Positions 1 to 11,053 of a DNA stretch of 64,000 nt are shown one piece after another (within the stretch, counting starts at the first letter, position 1; each line of letters begins with the position of its first letter). The translations under genes and the position numbers were made by a program. Source of the stretch: Vagococcus elongatus. GTDB lineage: Bacteria > Bacillota > Bacilli > Lactobacillales > Vagococcaceae. Location: the NCBI RefSeq assembly GCF_003987645.1, contig NZ_NGKA01000003.1, forward strand, positions 123,490-187,489, in the 5' to 3' direction. Under the pieces are notes generated by a model. It was given only the letters and a program-made list of their open reading frames with translations, searched no databases and had not been told where the DNA came from.

Positions 1-1776
1 GTTGATGAGTATGTTATGGCGCGTATTCAAAGTGATAACTTAGAAGTTTCTATTGATAAAGTCGACTATATGGACGTATCTCCGAAACAGGTAGTAGCAG
101 TAGCAACAGCTTGTATACCGTTTCTGGAAAATGACGACTCAAACCGTGCATTGATGGGGGCAAACATGCAGCGTCAAGCAGTGCCTCTAGTTCAACCGTC
201 TTCTCCTTTTGTAGGAACAGGTATGGAGTACAAAGCAGCTCACGACTCAGGTTCAGCACTGATTGCAAAGCATGATGGGGTTGTGGAGTATGTTGACGCT
301 GACGGTATACGTGTACGCCGGAGTAACGGAACTTTAGATAAATATACAGTCAGTAAATTCCAACGCTCAAATGCGGGAATGTGCTATAACCAGCGCCCAC
401 TGGTTGAATTGGGTGAAAAAATCGAATCAGGAGATGTCTTGGCAGATGGCCCTTCCATGGAAAATGGGGAGCTGGCTTTAGGTCAAAATGTCTTGGTTGC
501 CTTTATGACTTGGGAAGGTTATAACTACGAGGATGCGATTATCATGAGCCGACGTCTAGTGAAAGATGATGTCTATACGTCCATTCATATTGAAGAATAC
601 GAATCAGAAGCTCGTGATACTAAGTTAGGACCGGAAGAAATCACTCGGGAAATTCCAAACGTCGGGGAAGATGCATTGAAAAATCTTGACGAAATGGGAA
701 TCATCCGTATCGGGGCAGAAGTAATCGATGGAGATATCTTAGTCGGAAAGGTCACCCCTAAAGGAGTTACTGAGTTATCGGCTGAAGAGCGCTTATTACA
801 TGCGATTTTTGGTGAGAAAGCTCGTGAAGTCCGAGATACATCTCTGCGTGTGCCTCATGGCGGCGGCGGAATCGTTCATGATGTGAAAATATTTACTCGT
901 GAAGCAGGCGATGAACTGTCACCAGGAGTCAACATGCTGGTACGAGTGTATATCGTTCAAAAACGTAAAATTAACGAGGGTGATAAGATGGCCGGCCGAC
1001 ATGGTAACAAAGGGGTCGTGTCTCGAATCATGCCGGAAGAAGATATGCCATTCTTACCAGATGGCACACCAGTGGATATTATGTTAAATCCGCTAGGGGT
1101 ACCTTCACGGATGAACATCGGTCAGGTGCTTGAACTTCATTTGGGAATGGCGGCTCGAAAGCTGGGCATTCATGTGGCTACGCCGGTATTTGACGGTGCC
1201 ACTGAGGAAGATGTTTGGGAAACAGTCAAAGAGTCAGGTATGGCTTCAGATGCTAAAACCATCCTTTATGATGGAAGAACTGGTGAAGCTTTTGACAATC
1301 GTGTGTCTGTCGGTGTGATGTACATGCTGAAACTGGCTCACATGGTAGATGACAAACTACATGCTCGTTCAACTGGTCCTTATTCATTGGTAACGCAACA
1401 ACCTCTTGGAGGAAAAGCTCAATTTGGCGGTCAGCGTTTTGGTGAAATGGAAGTTTGGGCACTGGAAGCCTATGGTGCAGCTTATACTCTTCAAGAAATC
1501 CTAACTTATAAGTCTGATGATGTGGTTGGACGTGTTAGAACCTATGAAGCGATCGTTAAGGGAGAGCCTATTCCAAAACCAGGTGTTCCTGAATCATTCC
1601 GAGTATTAGTAAAAGAATTACAGTCATTAGGATTAGACATGCGTGTACTTGATGAGAAGAGTGAAGAAATCGAGCTGCGTGACATGGATGATGATGAGGA
1701 CGATATGATTACAGTGGATGCGTTGACTAAATATGCTCAAGAGCAAGCTGAGAAAAGTGCGGCAAAAAATGACTAG
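1..1776 (+). CDS. rpoB: DNA-directed RNA polymerase beta subunit, 3' part
   Basis: C-terminal half of the beta subunit of RNA polymerase. The reading frame is open from base 1 and continues off the window, so the ATG at 16 is an internal Met and the N-terminal half is missing. Visible family features are the segment around '[20 protein letters not shown]', the active-site region '[19 protein letters not shown]' with its catalytic-centre lysines, and the C-terminal '[20 protein letters not shown]' that contacts beta'. The acidic tail ([11 protein letters not shown]) is usual in Firmicutes. It lies 54 bases before rpoC in the universal rpoBC order. The stop is TAG at 1774-1776. Confidence 0.98.
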   Translation, partial: VDEYVMARIQSDNLEVSIDKVDYMDVSPKQVVAVATACIPFLENDDSNRALMGANMQRQAVPLVQPSSPFVGTGMEYKAAHDSGSALIAKHDGVVEYVDADGIRVRRSNGTLDKYTVSKFQRSNAGMCYNQRPLVELGEKIESGDVLADGPSMENGELALGQNVLVAFMTWEGYNYEDAIIMSRRLVKDDVYTSIHIEEYESEARDTKLGPEEITREIPNVGEDALKNLDEMGIIRIGAEVIDGDILVGKVTPKGVTELSAEERLLHAIFGEKAREVRDTSLRVPHGGGGIVHDVKIFTREAGDELSPGVNMLVRVYIVQKRKINEGDKMAGRHGNKGVVSRIMPEEDMPFLPDGTPVDIMLNPLGVPSRMNIGQVLELHLGMAARKLGIHVATPVFDGATEEDVWETVKESGMASDAKTILYDGRTGEAFDNRVSVGVMYMLKLAHMVDDKLHARSTGPYSLVTQQPLGGKAQFGGQRFGEMEVWALEAYGAAYTLQEILTYKSDDVVGRVRTYEAIVKGEPIPKPGVPESFRVLVKELQSLGLDMRVLDEKSEEIELRDMDDDEDDMITVDALTKYAQEQAEKSAAKND

Positions 1777-1830
1777 TTCAGATGAATTGTTGTTGTGCTG
1801 TTTTAAAGAAGGAAATGGAGGGAACACCTT

Positions 1831-4800
1831 TTGATCGATGTAAATAAATTCGAAAGTATGCAAATCGGTTTGGCTTCTCCAGAAAAAATTAGAAGCTGGT
1901 CTTACGGTGAGGTAAAGAAACCAGAAACAATCAACTACCGTACATTAAAACCTGAGCGTGACGGCTTGTTCTGTGAACGGATTTTTGGCCCCAGTAAAGA
2001 CTGGGAGTGTGCTTGCGGCAAGTATAAACGTATTCGCTATAAGGGGATTGTCTGCGACCGCTGCGGCGTAGAAGTCACACGCTCAAAAGTACGTCGTGAG
2101 AGAATGGCTCATATTGAATTGGCGGCACCTGTGTCTCATATTTGGTATTTCAAAGGCATTCCAAGCCGAATGGGTCTGATTTTAGATATGAGTCCTCGAG
2201 CACTTGAGGAAATCATTTATTTTGCTTCTTATGTCGTTACTGAGCCTGGCGATACTGCGTTAGAGAAAAAACAACTTCTAACTGAACGTGAGTATCGTGA
2301 AAAACGGGAACAATATGGACAATCTTTCCAAGCCGGCATGGGAGCAGAAGCAGTACAAAGGCTTTTAGAAGATGTTAATTTGGAAAAAGAAGTGGCAGAA
2401 TTAAAAGAAGAATTAAAAGTTGCTTCAGGGCAAAAACGTACTCGTGCTATTCGTCGTCTGGATATTTTGGAAGCTTTCCGTCAATCCGGCAACAAGCCAA
2501 GTTGGATGGTCATGGATGTGATTCCAGTGATCCCACCGGATTTGCGTCCGATGGTTCAGCTTGAAGGGGGACGTTTTGCTGCTAGTGATTTGAATGACTT
2601 GTACCGTCGTGTAATCAACCGTAACAATCGTCTGAAACGATTGCTGGATTTGATGGCACCTAACATAATCGTACAAAATGAAAAACGTATGCTTCAAGAA
2701 GCAGTAGATGCATTGATTGATAACGGACGTCGAGGCCGTCCGGTCACTGGACCTGGAAACCGTCCATTGAAGTCCTTATCCCATATGTTGAAAGGGAAAC
2801 AAGGACGTTTCCGTCAAAACTTGCTTGGAAAACGTGTAGACTATTCAGGACGTTCAGTTATCGTCGTTGGTCCAAACCTGAAAATGTATCAATGTGGTTT
2901 GCCGAAAGAAATGGCGATCGAGTTGTTTAAACCATTTGTTATGCGTGAACTCGTTCAGCGAGAATTAGCAAGCAATATAAAAAATGCTAAGCGTAAAATC
3001 GAACGGCAGGAAGATGATGTCTGGGATGTTTTAGAAGACATCATCCGAGAACACCCGGTCTTGCTTAACCGAGCACCTACACTGCATAGATTAGGGATTC
3101 AAGCATTTGAACCAGTATTGGTAGAGGGACGGGCGATCCGTCTTCACCCATTAGTTTGTGAGGCGTATAATGCCGACTTTGACGGGGACCAGATGGCAGT
3201 CCATGTGCCTTTAAATGAAGAAGCACAAGCCGAGGCACGTCTGTTGATGCTGGCAGCTCAAAATATTTTGAACCCTAAAGATGGTAAGCCGGTTGTCACA
3301 CCTTCTCAGGACATGGTTTTGGGGAACTATTATTTAACGATGGAAGAAGACGGCCGTGAAGGAGAAGGTATGGTCTTCCGCGACATGAACGAAGCAGTTC
3401 TGGCGTTGCGCAATGGCTATGTCCACTTGCACACCCGTGTTGGTCTGCAGACGTCTAGTCTTTCTCACAAACCATTTACAGACTGGCAAAAAGATCGGAT
3501 TTTGATGACGACTGTTGGAAAAATCATCTTTAATGAAATCATGCCAGATGAGTTCCCGTATCTAAATGAGCCGACAGATTATAACTTGGTTGTTGAAACA
3601 CCAAATAAATATTTTGTTGAGCCGGGTGCTGACATAAAAGCAAGTATTCAAGCGCAAGAGCTGATTTTGCCATTCAAGAAAAAACACTTAGGTAATATCA
3701 TTGCAGAGGTCTTTAAGCGATTCAAGATTACTGAAACATCAAGGATGCTTGACCGTATGAAAGACTTGGGTTATCATCATTCAACTTCAGCAGGTATTAC
3801 AGTAGGTGCTGCTGACATTGTTGTCTTGTATGAAAAAGCTGAAATGATTGAACTGGCCCACAAACAAGTGGACAATGTCACCAAACAATTTCGTCGTGGT
3901 TTAATTACAGATGATGAGCGTTATGAGCGGGTCATCGGTATTTGGAACAAAGTAAAAGATGAAATCCAAATAAAACTGATGGAAACGTTAGATGTTAAAA
4001 ACCCTATCTTTATGATGAGTGATTCAGGTGCCCGTGGTAATATTTCCAACTTTACTCAATTAGCTGGTATGCGTGGTTTGATGGCAGCTCCAAGTGGACG
4101 GATTATGGAATTGCCGATTATTTCTAACTTCCGTGAAGGGTTGACTGTTTTGGAAATGTTTATTTCTACTCACGGTGCCCGTAAAGGAATGACGGATACG
4201 GCACTGAAAACTGCTGACTCAGGTTATCTGACTCGTCGGTTGGTGGATGTGGCCCAAGATGTTATCATCAGAGAAACTGACTGCGGCACTGATCGCGGCT
4301 TGGTAATATCAGCTATCCGTGAAGGAAATGAAGTTATTGAACCCTTAGAGGAACGTTTGTTAGGACGGTACGTCCATAAGGCAGTGACTCATCCAGAAAC
4401 TGGAGAGGTGCTGGCAAACAAAGGTGACTTGTTGAACGAAGATATGACTAAAGCAATTGTGGATGCTGGTGTGGAAGAAGTGACGATTCGTTCCGTCTTT
4501 ACTTGTAACACTAAGCATGGTGTTTGTAAGACTTGTTACGGTCGTAACATGGCCACAGGTTCAGAAGTCGAAGTGGGAGAAGCAGTTGGAACTATCGCTG
4601 CCCAATCAATTGGTGAACCGGGAACACAGTTGACTATGAGAACCTTCCATACGGGAGGAGTTGCTGGAGATGATATCACTCAAGGTCTGCCGCGGGTTCA
4701 AGAGATTTTTGAAGCACGTAATCCGAAAGGGCAGGCGATTATCTCTGAAGTAACAGGGGTAGTCTCAGAAATCAACGAGGATGCTGCGACCCGTATGCGT

Positions 4801-5481
4801 GAAATCACAGTGACTGGAAAAACAGACACAAGAACTTATACTGTTCCATACACTGCTAGATTAAAAGTTGCTGAGGGAGATGAAATCCATCGTGGAGATC
4901 CATTGATGGAAGGATCTATCGAACCGAAACAACTACTACAAGTTAGAGATGTTATTTCTGTCGGTACCTATCTGCTTCGTGAGGTCCAAAAAGTCTACCG
5001 TATGCAAGGGGTGGAAATCAGCGACAAGCACGTTGAAGTGATGGTGCGTCAAATGTTGCGTAAGGTTCGTGTGATGGACCCAGGTGATACAGATGTTTTG
5101 CCGGGAACATTGTTGGATATTTCTGATTTTAAAGATCAAAACTATCAAACATTGATACATGGAGGTACTCCGGCAACTGCTCGTCCAGTATTGTTGGGAA
5201 TCACAAAAGCTTCCTTGGAAACTAATAGTTTCCTATCTGCAGCATCATTCCAGGAAACAACACGTGTTCTGACCGATGCCGCTATTCGTGGTAAGAGTGA
5301 TCCGCTACTTGGCCTGAAGGAAAATGTTATCATAGGTAAGATTATTCCAGCAGGAACAGGTATGGCTAAATACCGCAATATGGAACCGAAAGAAGTCGGT
5401 GTAGCTAGTGAAAATGTTTATAGTATCAGTGATATAGAAGCGCAAATGGCCGCTGAAGATGCCTTGTTAGGCAAAGAATAA
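1831..5481 (+). CDS. rpoC: DNA-directed RNA polymerase beta' subunit
   Basis: Complete 1216-residue beta' subunit, the usual length for Lactobacillales. The TTG start at 1831 is preceded by GGAGGGAAC; no upstream ATG is in frame with a ribosome binding site. The N-terminal zinc site (Cys-x-Cys ... CDRCG), the catalytic Mg-binding motif NADFDGD, the second zinc cluster ([13 protein letters not shown]) and the trigger-loop region ([16 protein letters not shown]) are all present. It is co-transcribed with rpoB and followed at once by a strong hairpin terminator. Confidence 0.99.
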   Translation: MIDVNKFESMQIGLASPEKIRSWSYGEVKKPETINYRTLKPERDGLFCERIFGPSKDWECACGKYKRIRYKGIVCDRCGVEVTRSKVRRERMAHIELAAPVSHIWYFKGIPSRMGLILDMSPRALEEIIYFASYVVTEPGDTALEKKQLLTEREYREKREQYGQSFQAGMGAEAVQRLLEDVNLEKEVAELKEELKVASGQKRTRAIRRLDILEAFRQSGNKPSWMVMDVIPVIPPDLRPMVQLEGGRFAASDLNDLYRRVINRNNRLKRLLDLMAPNIIVQNEKRMLQEAVDALIDNGRRGRPVTGPGNRPLKSLSHMLKGKQGRFRQNLLGKRVDYSGRSVIVVGPNLKMYQCGLPKEMAIELFKPFVMRELVQRELASNIKNAKRKIERQEDDVWDVLEDIIREHPVLLNRAPTLHRLGIQAFEPVLVEGRAIRLHPLVCEAYNADFDGDQMAVHVPLNEEAQAEARLLMLAAQNILNPKDGKPVVTPSQDMVLGNYYLTMEEDGREGEGMVFRDMNEAVLALRNGYVHLHTRVGLQTSSLSHKPFTDWQKDRILMTTVGKIIFNEIMPDEFPYLNEPTDYNLVVETPNKYFVEPGADIKASIQAQELILPFKKKHLGNIIAEVFKRFKITETSRMLDRMKDLGYHHSTSAGITVGAADIVVLYEKAEMIELAHKQVDNVTKQFRRGLITDDERYERVIGIWNKVKDEIQIKLMETLDVKNPIFMMSDSGARGNISNFTQLAGMRGLMAAPSGRIMELPIISNFREGLTVLEMFISTHGARKGMTDTALKTADSGYLTRRLVDVAQDVIIRETDCGTDRGLVISAIREGNEVIEPLEERLLGRYVHKAVTHPETGEVLANKGDLLNEDMTKAIVDAGVEEVTIRSVFTCNTKHGVCKTCYGRNMATGSEVEVGEAVGTIAAQSIGEPGTQLTMRTFHTGGVAGDDITQGLPRVQEIFEARNPKGQAIISEVTGVVSEINEDAATRMREITVTGKTDTRTYTVPYTARLKVAEGDEIHRGDPLMEGSIEPKQLLQVRDVISVGTYLLREVQKVYRMQGVEISDKHVEVMVRQMLRKVRVMDPGDTDVLPGTLLDISDFKDQNYQTLIHGGTPATARPVLLGITKASLETNSFLSAASFQETTRVLTDAAIRGKSDPLLGLKENVIIGKIIPAGTGMAKYRNMEPKEVGVASENVYSISDIEAQMAAEDALLGKE

Positions 5482-5519
5482 AAAATATCCTCTGACTTTT
5501 TTAGTCAGAGGATATTTTT
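5481..5519. terminator. Bidirectional terminator after rpoC
   Basis: A perfect 15-bp stem (AAAATATCCTCTGAC and its complement) with a T-rich loop and T/A runs on both sides. It ends rpoBC on the plus strand. On the minus strand it is the only strong terminator downstream of the copB gene. Confidence 0.93.
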
Positions 5520-5609
5520 GCTTTTGTGATAGCTGATAAACGTTGAACATCAGTCTAGTTGGAAAACTATAGTTGCATAAAATTTCATGAAACCCATAAA
5601 TCGACTTTT

Positions 5610-7706
5610 TTAGTCTAATTTTAAAAGTAAAGCATTGAATGCAACAATGACAGTACTGGCTGACATTAGAACAGCTCCGACGGCTGGACTTAACATAATG
5701 CCGATTGGTGCTAGTATGCCCGCAGCCACTGGCAGAGCGACCAAATTATAGCCAGCTCCCCACCATAAATTTTGTTTCATTTTCCGGTTAGTGTTGGCTG
5801 CTAGGGATAGTAAATGAAGAATGTCACTTGGGTCGCTCCTGACAAGAATGATATCCGCTGAGTCGATTGCAACGTCAGTTCCTGCACCGATGGCCACCCC
5901 GACGTCGGCTCTTGCCAAACTTGGAGCATCATTGATACCATCGCCAATCATCATTGTGCGTTGATGGTTATTTTTGTAAGATTGGATGATTTGATCCTTT
6001 TCCTCTGGATGGAGTTCACTGTGTACCTCTTCAATACCAAGCTGTTCAGCTACTAGCTCCGCTACTTGTTGATTATCACCCGTTAACATAACGGGAGTAA
6101 TCCCTCTTTGTTTGATGCTGTCAATCATATTTTTGGCATCGGGTTTGATTTGATCCCCTTGGGCAATCATGCCGACCACAGAGTCATTTTCTAATAAATA
6201 GCTTATGGAGTTGCCTAGTTGTGAATAGGCCATAAAAGATTCTTTGTCATAAGTTAAATTTTGTTGATCCAGATATTTTGCATTGACAATCTTCCAGTTT
6301 TTCTGCTGGTATGTTCCAATAATACCCGTTCCAGCTATGGTATTGATTTGTTCGAATTGTGGTAGAGTCAAAGCTTCTTTCTTAGCTGCATCCACTATCC
6401 CAACGGCAAGAGGATGGCTCGAAAAACTTTCCAGACCAGCGAACAAACGTAGAATTTCTTTTTCAGGATGGGCTTGTTCAAATGAAGCGATCTTATTAAC
6501 TGTGAAATTCCCTTCAGTTAATGTTCCTGTCTTATCCATTAAAATCACATCGACAGCAGGGACTATTTCCAAAGCCTGTCTATTTTTGATTAACAAACCA
6601 TTTTGTGCGCCCAAAGAAGTGGTTCTGGCGACAACTAGAGGGACTGCAAGACCGAGTGCGTGAGGGCAGGCGATAATTAAGACTGTGACTAGTCGTTCTA
6701 AAGCAATATTGACATCTTTAGTCAAGGATAACCAGACAACAAAGGCCAAAAGTCCAATGATTAGAGCGATATAAAACAGCCAGCCAGCAATTCTATCAGA
6801 CAGGTTCTCTGCCATGGATTTTTCTTTTTGAGCATCAGAAACTAACGTCATAACTTGAGACAGATAACCACTTTCCCCAGTCGCCGAGACTTCGATTGTT
6901 AGTGAGCCGCTTCCATTAGTCGAGCCTCCGATGACTTGTTCGCCGATACTTTTTTTAACGGCTTTGGCTTCTCCAGTGAGTAGGGATTCATTGACGGTGC
7001 TTTCCCCATTCACAACGATGCCGTCCACTGGGATGTTTTCCCCGGCATGTACGATGACTTTATCGGTCAACTGTACTTCATTCAGGGGTACCATCTTGGT
7101 TTTACCATCATCCAGTTGTAAAAGTGCCTCGTTAGGCAAGAGTTCGGCCATCTTTTGTAAAGCATTTCCTGCGTTTCCTATAGCATTCATCTCAATCCAG
7201 TGGCCTAACAGCATAATGATGATAAGACTGGCAAGCTCCCAGAAGAAATCCATAAAGTGTTGATGATGAAAGATCAGCCTAGCGGCAAAAGCGTAGAGAC
7301 TGTAAAAGTATGCGACAGAAATCCCTAATGAAATCAGAGTCATCATTGCCGGCTTTTTTTGGGACAACTCATCTTTTGCACCTGAGATAAAGGGAGCACC
7401 ACCATAGAAATATAAGATTGTGGCTAGTATCAGAACAATCCAGTCCGACCCGGGAAAAGTTATTTGAAACGGTAATGAGATGCCCATCATCGGGGACATG
7501 ATCAGAATCGGAATTCCTAAAAATAAAGAATGGAAAAACTTTTTTTTGAATAACTCAGCATGTCCGGTGTGATGATTTCCATGATGGCCGTCATTGTGAT
7601 TATGATGTTCCGTAGGTTGTTCATGAGTGTGTTTCATGCCATGTTCGTGATTAGTTTGATGAGCATGGGACGCGTGTTCTTCATGGTGTTGGTGCTCTTG
7701 TTTCAT
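5610..7706 (-). CDS. copB: Copper-exporting P1B-type ATPase, CopB type
   Basis: Membrane pump predicted to export Cu(I)/Ag(I). Its 698 residues are a little shorter than Enterococcus hirae CopB. The first 50 residues hold about 18 histidines, a metal-binding tail characteristic of CopB rather than the CxxC domain of CopA. Eight membrane segments are expected. The intramembrane metal site is CPH (C347-P348-H349), the phosphorylated aspartate is D391 in DKTGTLTEG, the HP motif is SSHPLAVG, and the hinge is [10 protein letters not shown]. It lies 79 bases downstream of a universal stress protein gene on the same strand, with no obvious terminator between, so the two may be co-transcribed. No CopY box (TACAnnTGTA) is seen upstream and no copY, copA or copZ is nearby, so copper control is not explained by the local sequence. 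Confidence 0.95.
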   Translation of the reverse strand: MKQEHQHHEEHASHAHQTNHEHGMKHTHEQPTEHHNHNDGHHGNHHTGHAELFKKKFFHSLFLGIPILIMSPMMGISLPFQITFPGSDWIVLILATILYFYGGAPFISGAKDELSQKKPAMMTLISLGISVAYFYSLYAFAARLIFHHQHFMDFFWELASLIIIMLLGHWIEMNAIGNAGNALQKMAELLPNEALLQLDDGKTKMVPLNEVQLTDKVIVHAGENIPVDGIVVNGESTVNESLLTGEAKAVKKSIGEQVIGGSTNGSGSLTIEVSATGESGYLSQVMTLVSDAQKEKSMAENLSDRIAGWLFYIALIIGLLAFVVWLSLTKDVNIALERLVTVLIIACPHALGLAVPLVVARTTSLGAQNGLLIKNRQALEIVPAVDVILMDKTGTLTEGNFTVNKIASFEQAHPEKEILRLFAGLESFSSHPLAVGIVDAAKKEALTLPQFEQINTIAGTGIIGTYQQKNWKIVNAKYLDQQNLTYDKESFMAYSQLGNSISYLLENDSVVGMIAQGDQIKPDAKNMIDSIKQRGITPVMLTGDNQQVAELVAEQLGIEEVHSELHPEEKDQIIQSYKNNHQRTMMIGDGINDAPSLARADVGVAIGAGTDVAIDSADIILVRSDPSDILHLLSLAANTNRKMKQNLWWGAGYNLVALPVAAGILAPIGIMLSPAVGAVLMSASTVIVAFNALLLKLD

Positions 7707-7785
7707 ATTAGTGGTGCTCCTTTCTCAATTTTTTATCTAAAAGTAAGACTGTTCTCAACGCTTTCCACTTTTTATCCCGTGATGA

Positions 7786-8214
7786 TTATCTAACAATTAA
7801 AACATTACATTTTGCATGGGTAGTTGCATAATGGGCAATGGAACCCAATAATGATTCGCTGATAAAATGTCTTCCGGTAGCTCCAAGAACGATGAGATCA
7901 GCATCTACGCTTTCAGGTAGAGTGACGGCTAACAGTTTTTTTGGCGAGCCTTCTTTGATGATTGATGCGAGATTTGTAAAATCCATATTATCAGCTTGTT
8001 CTTCCAGAGTTGAATACCGATCTTCACACTCATTTTTTAACTCCTCTAGAGCGGAGGAAGGAAGATAGTTGGCAACGTTATTGATGACTTGTGCGACATA
8101 AAGCTTAGCATTATTTTGTTTTGCAGTGGCAACTGCTTGTGCAAATGCAATCTCAGATGCTTCTGATCCATCGACACCTACAATTATATTTTCATAATTC
8201 TCTTTTACTGACAT
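7786..8214 (-). CDS. Universal stress protein, UspA family
   Basis: A cytoplasmic protein of 142 residues, one Usp domain long. The N terminus carries the nucleotide-contacting 'IIVGVDGSEASEIA', and the C-terminal part has the ATP-binding pattern GxxG-9x-GS ('GATGRHFISESLLGS'), so it belongs to the ATP-binding UspA subgroup. An AGGAGGG ribosome binding site precedes the ATG. It is the first gene of a probable two-gene unit with copB. The natural role of most Usp proteins is unknown; the link to copper stress here is inferred only from position. Confidence 0.92.
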   Translation of the reverse strand: MSVKENYENIIVGVDGSEASEIAFAQAVATAKQNNAKLYVAQVINNVANYLPSSALEELKNECEDRYSTLEEQADNMDFTNLASIIKEGSPKKLLAVTLPESVDADLIVLGATGRHFISESLLGSIAHYATTHAKCNVLIVR

Positions 8215-8258
8215 AGAAAACCCTCCTAATCTTTTTTTGAAGCAAAATACTTACCTAT

Positions 8259-8267
8259 ATTATAACA
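8259..8267 (-). promoter_or_regulatory. Extended -10 promoter for usp-copB
   Basis: Reading the minus strand, TGTTATAAT is a consensus extended -10 element about 45 bases upstream of the usp start. No good -35 hexamer is seen at the usual distance, which extended -10 promoters tolerate. Confidence 0.5.
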
Positions 8268-8420
8268 TGGAGGATATTATAATACGTGGGATATGAATTC
8301 TCTAATCTGTTATTGGGAGAGAACAGATGTTGGTTTTAGTTTTAATTGTAAAGATGACTTGAAATAGTTGGGCGAATAGTATATCATAGATAATTGTTGA
8401 TGGAAAAATTATCATATTGT

Positions 8421-8493
8421 GCCGCCTTAGCTCAGCTGGTAGAGCACCACCATGGTAAGGTGGGGGTCGTCAGTTCAAATCTGACAGGTGGCT
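8421..8493 (+). tRNA. tRNA-Thr (anticodon GGU)
   Basis: A 73-nt cloverleaf can be folded by eye. The acceptor stem GCCGCCT pairs with AGGTGGC (one G-U). The D arm contains AGCTCAGCTGGTAGAGC. The anticodon stem CCACC/GGTGG encloses the loop ATGGTAA with anticodon GGT. The T arm is GTCAGTTCAAATCTGAC. The 3' CCA is not encoded. The gene is solitary and followed by a terminator-like hairpin. Confidence 0.95.
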
Positions 8494-8537
8494 CTAGGTC
8501 AAACCTATGTATATCAAGGGTTTGGCTCTTTTTTATT
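8494..8537 (+). terminator. Terminator of tRNA-Thr
   Basis: GGTCAAACC and GGGTTTGGCTC form a stem with one wobble around a short loop, followed by TTTTTTATTTTT. Confidence 0.7.
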
Positions 8538-8592
8538 TTTCGAAAAATTTCTATATTTTAAATTGATGATGCTTCGTTTGTTATTAAGGTTT

Positions 8593-8601
8593 TGTTATAC
8601 T
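8593..8601 (+). promoter_or_regulatory. Extended -10 promoter of the lipoprotein gene
   Basis: TGTTATACT lies 20 bases before the start at 8622, with the AGGAGG ribosome binding site in between. No clear -35 hexamer. The rest of the 400-base gap 8215-8621 holds the tRNA, its terminator and the usp promoter; nothing else was recognised. Confidence 0.5.
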
Positions 8602-8621
8602 AGAAAGAGGAGGGTGTAAAT

Positions 8622-9236
8622 ATGAAATTCATAATAATATTTTTAGGGGTATTGCTGCTAGGTGGGTGTTCAAAAAAAGAGGTGGAAGAAGTACAAACAA
8701 AAAACACTTCAGATGCTAAGACCACAGTTTCAACTAGTAAAACGGCTTCAGAGAGTACTGGAAAATCATCAGAACAAGGGGCAACTACTTTTTCAACAGT
8801 TTCGGAAGAAGAACGACAGAAAAAGATATACGAAGAGAAAATCACTCAATATAATAACCTGTCAGAAGAAATAAAAGTTTATCTCGCAGCCACGACTGTT
8901 GACAGTCGTGCAGAGTCTCCAAACTTAATGGGATTTTCAATTTACTATACTTTTGAGGGGGATAAGCTCTATGTGCAAGTGCACTCAGGAGCAGGTGTGG
9001 GGCATCCGATTTATGTTTTACAATATGATAATGACTACATTTATCCTGTAGAAGGCGTAGTAAATGTTTCCATTGATGAAACTCAAGTTGCCGAGATAAA
9101 TCCTGCGCCAGTATCAAAGGTGGACCTTTTAGAAAAATATCTTAATTCAAAAAATAGTTACGATAATGGCGTAGCAAATCTTGAAAACATTCCAGACATA
9201 CCTAATTGGTTTAATAACATGAAGTCTCGTTTATAA
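8622..9236 (+). CDS. Predicted lipoprotein of unknown function
   Basis: A 204-residue secreted lipoprotein. The signal peptide ends in a lipobox LLGGC with the lipidated cysteine at residue 16. It is followed by a Ser/Thr/Glu-rich linker (residues about 20-65) and then a folded domain of about 130 residues containing 'YNNLSEEIKVYLAATTVDSR' and several aromatic beta-strand-like segments. The domain resembles those of other short lactic-acid-bacterial lipoproteins, but I cannot assign a family or ligand. An AGGAGGG site lies at good distance from the ATG. It is a single-gene unit with its own promoter and terminator. Confidence 0.88.
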   Translation: MKFIIIFLGVLLLGGCSKKEVEEVQTKNTSDAKTTVSTSKTASESTGKSSEQGATTFSTVSEEERQKKIYEEKITQYNNLSEEIKVYLAATTVDSRAESPNLMGFSIYYTFEGDKLYVQVHSGAGVGHPIYVLQYDNDYIYPVEGVVNVSIDETQVAEINPAPVSKVDLLEKYLNSKNSYDNGVANLENIPDIPNWFNNMKSRL

Positions 9237-9252
9237 ATAAGGGTTTAAAAGT

Positions 9253-9285
9253 AAGCATCTATCGCTTGAGCTAGGTGCTTTTTCG
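9253..9285 (+). terminator. Terminator of the lipoprotein gene
   Basis: AAGCATCTA pairs with TAGGTGCTT (one wobble), followed by TTTT. Confidence 0.75.
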
Positions 9286-9737
9286 TTTCATTAAAAAGAA
9301 GCCACATGACTATTAGTCGTCTAATTTTGTTTGTAAAGAGTTGGATAGTGTTTGGAATAACGAAATCTTCCAGATTTCTCCCAAGTTGTTAAATCATTAT
9401 GGCGCAAGATAAATTTAAAGGTTTTTAGAGGGGGCTTTTTACGGTTGACCGCTGAAATGACATCTATCAATATAAGTATTTTATTTAGTGCTTGTTTCCA
9501 AAATATCCGAAAATCTGACAAAAGAAAAGTTGCTGTTATTTTATAAGAATTACTATTGAGTGGGTGAGAGGCTCGTTTTTTCTGAGTTGTATTTAGAAAG
9601 CATGGAAATTAAGCTATTTATATGAAAAAGGAATCGAATTTTTCGATTCCTTTCTTACGGATGCTTTGATAATTTAACGTTTAATTGATAGAGGGTCTCT
9701 TTATCGTATGGGCTTGTTTTTTGTGTCTGATGAGTTG
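9286..9737. other. Intergenic region without a recognised gene
   Basis: About 450 bases between convergent genes. It contains a minus-strand open frame at 9321-9521 with a TTG start and no ribosome binding site, which I do not accept as a gene, and one bidirectional terminator near 9640. No promoter or RNA family was recognised. Confidence 0.5.
9626..9653. terminator. Bidirectional terminator
   Basis: AAAGGAATCGAA and TTCGATTCCTTT form a perfect 12-bp stem with a short T loop. It probably ends the minus-strand VOC gene. Confidence 0.8.
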
Positions 9738-10136
9738 CTACATCTTCATCCACATGGGTTCCAATGTATTACCATCTAAATCTTGAACTTCTAATCCATA
9801 CCCATCTTCTTCTGGCATACCGCTTTCTACCTGATAAACATGTCCGCCGTTTTCTTTCGCTAATTCGCCAAAATTTTTTACCGCTTCTGCACTTTCCAGT
9901 GAAAAGGCAATCAGGGCACCACTCGTTTTTTGTGTGTCAGAAACTTTTCGCTCTTCAATAAACGATTGATAAAAATCATGGACCAAAAGCATAATGTTAA
10001 AGTTCTCATCCCAGACCATACAACTAGCATTGTGATCAGAAAAGTTTTCGTTCTTTTTAAAACCTAGCTTTTCATAAAAGGTTGTTGAAGCCGCCAAATC
10101 ATTTACTGGAAAATTCACAAAAACCATTGTTGCCAT
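9738..10136 (-). CDS. VOC (glyoxalase/bleomycin-resistance fold) protein
   Basis: A cytoplasmic protein of 132 residues with the paired beta-alpha-beta-beta-beta modules of the vicinal oxygen chelate superfamily. The N-terminal 'VNFPVNDLAASTTFYEKLGF' and C-terminal 'YGLEVQDLDGNTLEPMWM' are typical of the lactoylglutathione-lyase-like branch. The start at 10136 is chosen because it has a nearby AGGGATGA sequence and matches the family N terminus; the frame stays open a further 84 codons upstream, but that part resembles no protein and overlaps the next gene. Substrate cannot be predicted: members include glyoxalases, dioxygenases and drug-binding proteins. Confidence 0.88.
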   Translation of the reverse strand: MATMVFVNFPVNDLAASTTFYEKLGFKKNENFSDHNASCMVWDENFNIMLLVHDFYQSFIEERKVSDTQKTSGALIAFSLESAEAVKNFGELAKENGGHVYQVESGMPEEDGYGLEVQDLDGNTLEPMWMKM

Positions 10137-10323
10137 ATGCTCATCCCTTTCAATATTAAATAACGTGTTAAAGACGATTCGATGTCTCTGATATGTTATT
10201 ATATTAACACGGATTAAACGGAAAAAATACTGATAAGACTTGGATGAGTTGCGCAGTTCATTCAAAATTAAATGTTTTATATCAAAAAACAAATAGACAT
10301 GACCAAAATGATATTCATAAGCG

Positions 10324-10989
10324 TCACATCCAAGAATAACCCAAACCATAGACCGTTCGGATATACTTTGGCTGGTTTGGATTATCATCTATTTTTTTTC
10401 TCAATCGTTTGACTGTTACGGTCAAGGCGTGGTCATCCACAAAGTCAGTATTGCCAGACCAGATATTGTCGATGAGAAATTCCCGCTTTAGTGTTGCACC
10501 TCTGTTGTTTACGAGTAAATAAAGCAGTTTTTGCTCAGTTTTACTTAATTCAACTGACACGCCATTTACCACGAAAATCATCTGCTGAAAATCAAAGGTC
10601 ATGTTTTCTATTTGAATTTTAGTGACAGGAACTGTCTGTCGTAATTGTACGGCGACTCTTGCCCGGAGTATCATCAGGCTGAATGGTTTCGTAATGTAAT
10701 CATTCGCACCAGATTCTAATCCGATAATAATATCTGACTCCATATTGTTTGCGGTGATTATGATAATCGGCACAGTGCTTGATGAACGGACCTCCTTTAG
10801 AAAAACAAGGCCGTGACCGTCAGGCAAATTCAAATCAAGCAGTATCAAGTCGATAGCTTCGTCAGTAATGATTTTTTTAGCTTCAGTTATTTTTCTGCAT
10901 TGAAAAAATTGATACTCCTCATTACTCAAAGCAAGTTTTATACCGTCATTTAGTTCTTGATCATCTTCCAAAATCAGAATTTTTTTCAT
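10324..10989 (-). CDS. OmpR-type response regulator without adjacent kinase
   Basis: A DNA-binding response regulator of 221 residues. Receiver domain: acidic pair E8-D9-D10, phosphoacceptor D52 (LLDLNLPDG), and the conserved 'KPFS' lysine. The C-terminal winged helix (about 125-221) ends 'RTVYGLGYSW'. The start at 10989 follows GGAGATTACA; the open frame extends 16 codons further, but without a ribosome binding site. No histidine kinase gene lies on either side: downstream is the VOC gene and upstream a zinc-ribbon membrane protein. It is therefore an orphan, or pairs with a kinase elsewhere. Similarity to enterococcal VanR-like regulators is general family similarity only. Confidence 0.92.
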   Translation of the reverse strand: MKKILILEDDQELNDGIKLALSNEEYQFFQCRKITEAKKIITDEAIDLILLDLNLPDGHGLVFLKEVRSSSTVPIIIITANNMESDIIIGLESGANDYITKPFSLMILRARVAVQLRQTVPVTKIQIENMTFDFQQMIFVVNGVSVELSKTEQKLLYLLVNNRGATLKREFLIDNIWSGNTDFVDDHALTVTVKRLRKKIDDNPNQPKYIRTVYGLGYSWM

Positions 10990-11053
10990 TGTAATCTCCA
11001 ATACGCTCAGTAATGCATTTAGTTTATCATAAAACATTACTTTTTTGAGTTTT

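Noticed and set aside
6283..6663. 126-codon plus-strand frame opposite copB
   Set aside because: Shadow of the copB coding sequence on the other strand; no ribosome binding site.
7707..7785. CopY operator in front of copB
   Set aside because: No TACAnnTGTA sequence in the gap.
9321..9521. 66-codon minus-strand open frame between convergent genes
   Set aside because: TTG start without a ribosome binding site, no recognisable domain, in a region that looks non-coding.
10137..10388. N-terminal 84-codon extension of the VOC protein
   Set aside because: Overlaps the response regulator gene, resembles no protein, and the VOC domain starts at 10136 with its own site.
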